From: Prosapia bicincta
Taxonomy: Eukaryota; Arthropoda; Insecta; Hemiptera; Cercopidae
Assembly (NCBI GenBank): GCA_036971475.1
Contig: JBAIZL010000002.1
Location: 17,166,067 to 17,230,066, forward strand
Length of the DNA stretch: 64,000 bases
Reading direction: 5' to 3'
Position numbers and translations under genes: made by a program. The first letter of the stretch is position 1, and the number at the start of each line of letters is the position of its first letter. Positions 61,455-64,000 of the stretch are shown here, piece by piece. The notes beneath the pieces were generated by a model. That model saw only the letters and a program-made list of their open reading frames with translations, was not told the origin of the DNA and searched no databases.

Positions 61455-61800
61455 CAAGGTGTGATAAAAAAAGTACGGAGAATGAACGTTTATAGCGTCA
61501 ACTGCTGGTGCTACATTCATTCAATGTAATTTGCTTTGTACCGTGATCTGTTGAGACAGGTAGCAACAAGTTTCAAAACACCAGAGCTTCTCAGTCGATT
61601 CCCAGAGCCACTAGAGTGATGTTATGTCTCTCGTGCATCATCGATTTCGAACAACGCATTAACATTAAGTTTTGTTTTAAGTTACAAAAGAATGCCAAAG
61701 AAGCTCACGAAATGTTAAAATCTGTGTATGGCTATGTCATAATTCTGAAGACTGTGTACAAGTCATATAACCGATGGGTTATTTAACTGACACAACTGAT
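61455..61800 (+). mobile_element. Mariner 5' end fragment, second family
   Basis: Starts CAAGGTGTGATAAAAAAAGT after TA. About 61,645-61,785 encodes a mariner HTH relic (EQRINIKFCFKLQKNAKEAH, then EMLKSVYGY) with disruptions. The rest of the element is absent. Confidence 0.7.
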
Positions 61801-62285
61801 AGCTACTGTCAAAAACGACAAACAACTATACTAAGCAAGAAAGTCCATTGACTTAAAAACCGATGACAGGTCAAAAGACAACTTATGGGATATAAATATC
61901 TATCCTTATCTATGCTGCAGGTTTTAAGAGGCAATAAATATCCCTTAATCAGCACAGATATCTAGTCTTTTACATGACACATAAAAAGATAAAATCTCTG
62001 GAAGGAAACAAACAACAAGAAACTAACGCCTGTATGATATACACCACTAATATGTCATGATGACCAACGGGTTAATCTACCATATAAAAGTACTGTAGGT
62101 ATTTTTTGCAGATCAATATTTTACTGTACCTGACTCAAAAGTTCATAAAGAACTAAGAATGTGTTTGCCTTTGGTTCTCCATTCTTTGATTTAGTAATAA
62201 GATTTCTTTATGTGCCTAAATGTTGTTATTTATGCCTAGAAAAAGAGTACAGTACTTGATGCTGGTAATAGTAGGCAATTACCTA
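61801..62285 (+). other. Intronic non-coding DNA
   Basis: No recognised gene or repeat. Confidence 0.4.
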
Positions 62286-63067
62286 CAAGGTATGTTTTTA
62301 AAGTAAGTACTATTTTAGAATTCTGCCGTTATAGTGCTGCAATTGGCAATCGGCACATGTGCACTGTTTACCAGTATCGGTTGTCAAGCCACTGCTGCCA
62401 TTACGGATCTATTAGTCACTGTTTTCGTATGTTTATAATACCTCTCTCAGTCGAAAATGCATCCGACTATGAATATGCAGTGTGATTAACTTTTCTTAAC
62501 GTTAAAGCCACAAAAACAGCTGACATTCACCGTGAGATCTATTAAATGTACGAAAAAACATCATGAGTGATGGGGTGGTAATGAATATACGAGTACTACC
62601 TTTGTAGAATGTGAGAGAACTGACTAATCGTTTGTTTTTGTGAATTTCCGTCAGCATTTACAGAACCCAGCCTGATTATAACTTTCGGTACTTCAAACGT
62701 TCTGTCACAGTCTCACCTTTAACCAAGATCAAAATGTTGTAGTCCCATCTTTAAAGGCTCTCATTTATTTTCCTTACTACTCCATCACTCATGGTGTTTC
62801 CTGTTTACACTTTACAAATCTCACGATGAATATTTTCTTTAACATTAAGAAAATATATCACTCCGCGTATTTCTAAGTCAGCACCATTTTCGATCGGCGG
62901 AATCATTTTAAACGCATATAAATAACCTTTTAACAGCAACAAATGGATCCGTAATAGTGACTGTGGCTTTTCAACAATACCTGTGCACAGTGTGCATGCG
63001 CCAATTGCCAACTATAGCGCTATAACATGGAATTCCAAAACAGTACTTACTGTAAAAATACGCCTCA
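62286..63067. mobile_element. Palindromic mariner derivative, two 5' ends head to head
   Basis: Ends CAAGGTATGTTTTTAAAGTA and, inverted, TGAGGCGTATTTTTACAGTA, each flanked by TA (62284-62285, 63068-63069). Both halves read inward through the same mariner 5' region to a transposase start (left: NVKATKTADIHREIY; right, minus strand: MIPPIENGADLEIRGVIYFL), then MSDGVV in each, with stops. Catalytic domain absent. Confidence 0.75.
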
Positions 63068-64000
63068 TATAACACAGATATGAAGTAAATATTATTAGCC
63101 AGAATCATATGACATGGGTGTGTAATAAAACTGTTAAAATATAAATTACTTTATTATTAAATTAGGGTTGCATTATACTGTATATCAGGTTGTTAAGAAT
63201 TTGTTAGGTTCAATGCTTCATAAATAGGTTTTACCTATGAAACTTTTATAATACATTATACTCAGCTCTATTTGGTTTATTTTTATGTTTTAAGTATGTT
63301 TGCAGCTATTGACTAAAAGCAGGTTATCATTAGTAACTATATAACTAAGATTTAAAAAAGTAATTTTTATTATATATTTACATTTATAACTTCATTTTTA
63401 TATATTCCACTTTGAGTAACTTGAGTAAAATTGTTTGAATGAGTTGAACTCTAGTATAATCTGATCAGGCATCTTTCCAACGGAAGATAAGTTTGCAAGA
63501 AATTAACTGATTCTCCTAAAAATTAACATTTTAGTTGAACATGGCAAATGTTATATATTTTCACCATCAAAATTTTTAAATTAATGAATTCATAAAAATT
63601 AACTGCAGATCAGACTTCTAGTATGAACTCATAGTTATTTAACTATGGAGTATATTTATCTATTATTAATTTTTTTCAAAAAAAATATTTTTCCCAAAAT
63701 TTTTTATAAAACAAATTTTGTCAAAACGCTCTTATTCTATCTAGTTACAATTACAGTTCCTAGGATTTTGGCTCGGCCAGTTGAATAATTATCTAAAATT
63801 GTATGTATTATTGCATTGTTGGACGAAGAAGATAGTTTCTGAATGTCCAGACTCTTCCAGTTAATTTTGTTTTTTGTATATAGGATTGCATTGTAATAAA
63901 TGTAACTTCATCTGCAGATATTGTAAATATTTTTAAAAAAAGTTAAATTAGCTCCATTGAAATTATTACCGTAAAAGGTAGGTTTTTTAAAATTAAGTGT
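63068..64000 (+). other. Intronic AT-rich DNA to the window end
   Basis: No exon, RNA gene or transposon recognised. Confidence 0.5.

Overview
The window is nuclear DNA from an arthropod, most likely an insect. The base composition is AT-rich, most of the sequence is transposable element, the only host gene recognised is cut into small exons with GT-AG introns, and the element mix (BEL/Pao LTR retrotransposons, Penelope-like elements, mariner, pogo/Tigger) is typical of insect genomes. I cannot name the species.

Layout. 1-26,400 has no recognisable host gene. It holds about ten partial copies of one interspersed repeat (called R1 here), AT microsatellites, an uninterrupted 1,776-bp GT repeat (12,254-14,029), perfect palindromes, a 148-bp tandem repeat, a Tigger-type MITE nested in an R1 copy, and Penelope-like element (PLE) fragments. 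26,407-34,340 is a complete but inactivated BEL/Pao element (BEL-1) flanked on both sides by the same ~0.8-kb host segment. From 35,525 to the right end lies the helicase core of SHPRH (SNF2/PHD/RING E3 ubiquitin ligase), + strand. Seven exons ending at 58,768 join in one open 598-codon frame, and the gene runs on past the window. Its introns carry two long-TIR foldback elements (36,716-37,661 and 37,852-39,308), a second BEL/Pao element (BEL-2, 42,741-49,338), a mariner (50,342-51,671), a PLE with 14-bp target duplication (53,454-54,029) and a pogo/Tigger-like transposon (55,284-57,080). After the last visible exon come mariner and PLE remnants.

Most interesting signal. Short sequences that fold as type I hammerhead ribozymes (core CTGANGA ... 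GAA, with complementary stems I, II and III) sit at PLE 3' ends at 18.2, 18.4, 23.5, 38.5 and 53.5 kb, with degenerate relatives elsewhere. All carry one unpaired base just after CTGANGA and a very short, mostly self-complementary stem III. One of them is a 385-bp insertion with a 12-bp target duplication, consisting mainly of two 158-bp inverted arms, each encoding one hammerhead on opposite strands. SHPRH is the only gene that looks functional; the retroelement coding regions are all broken.
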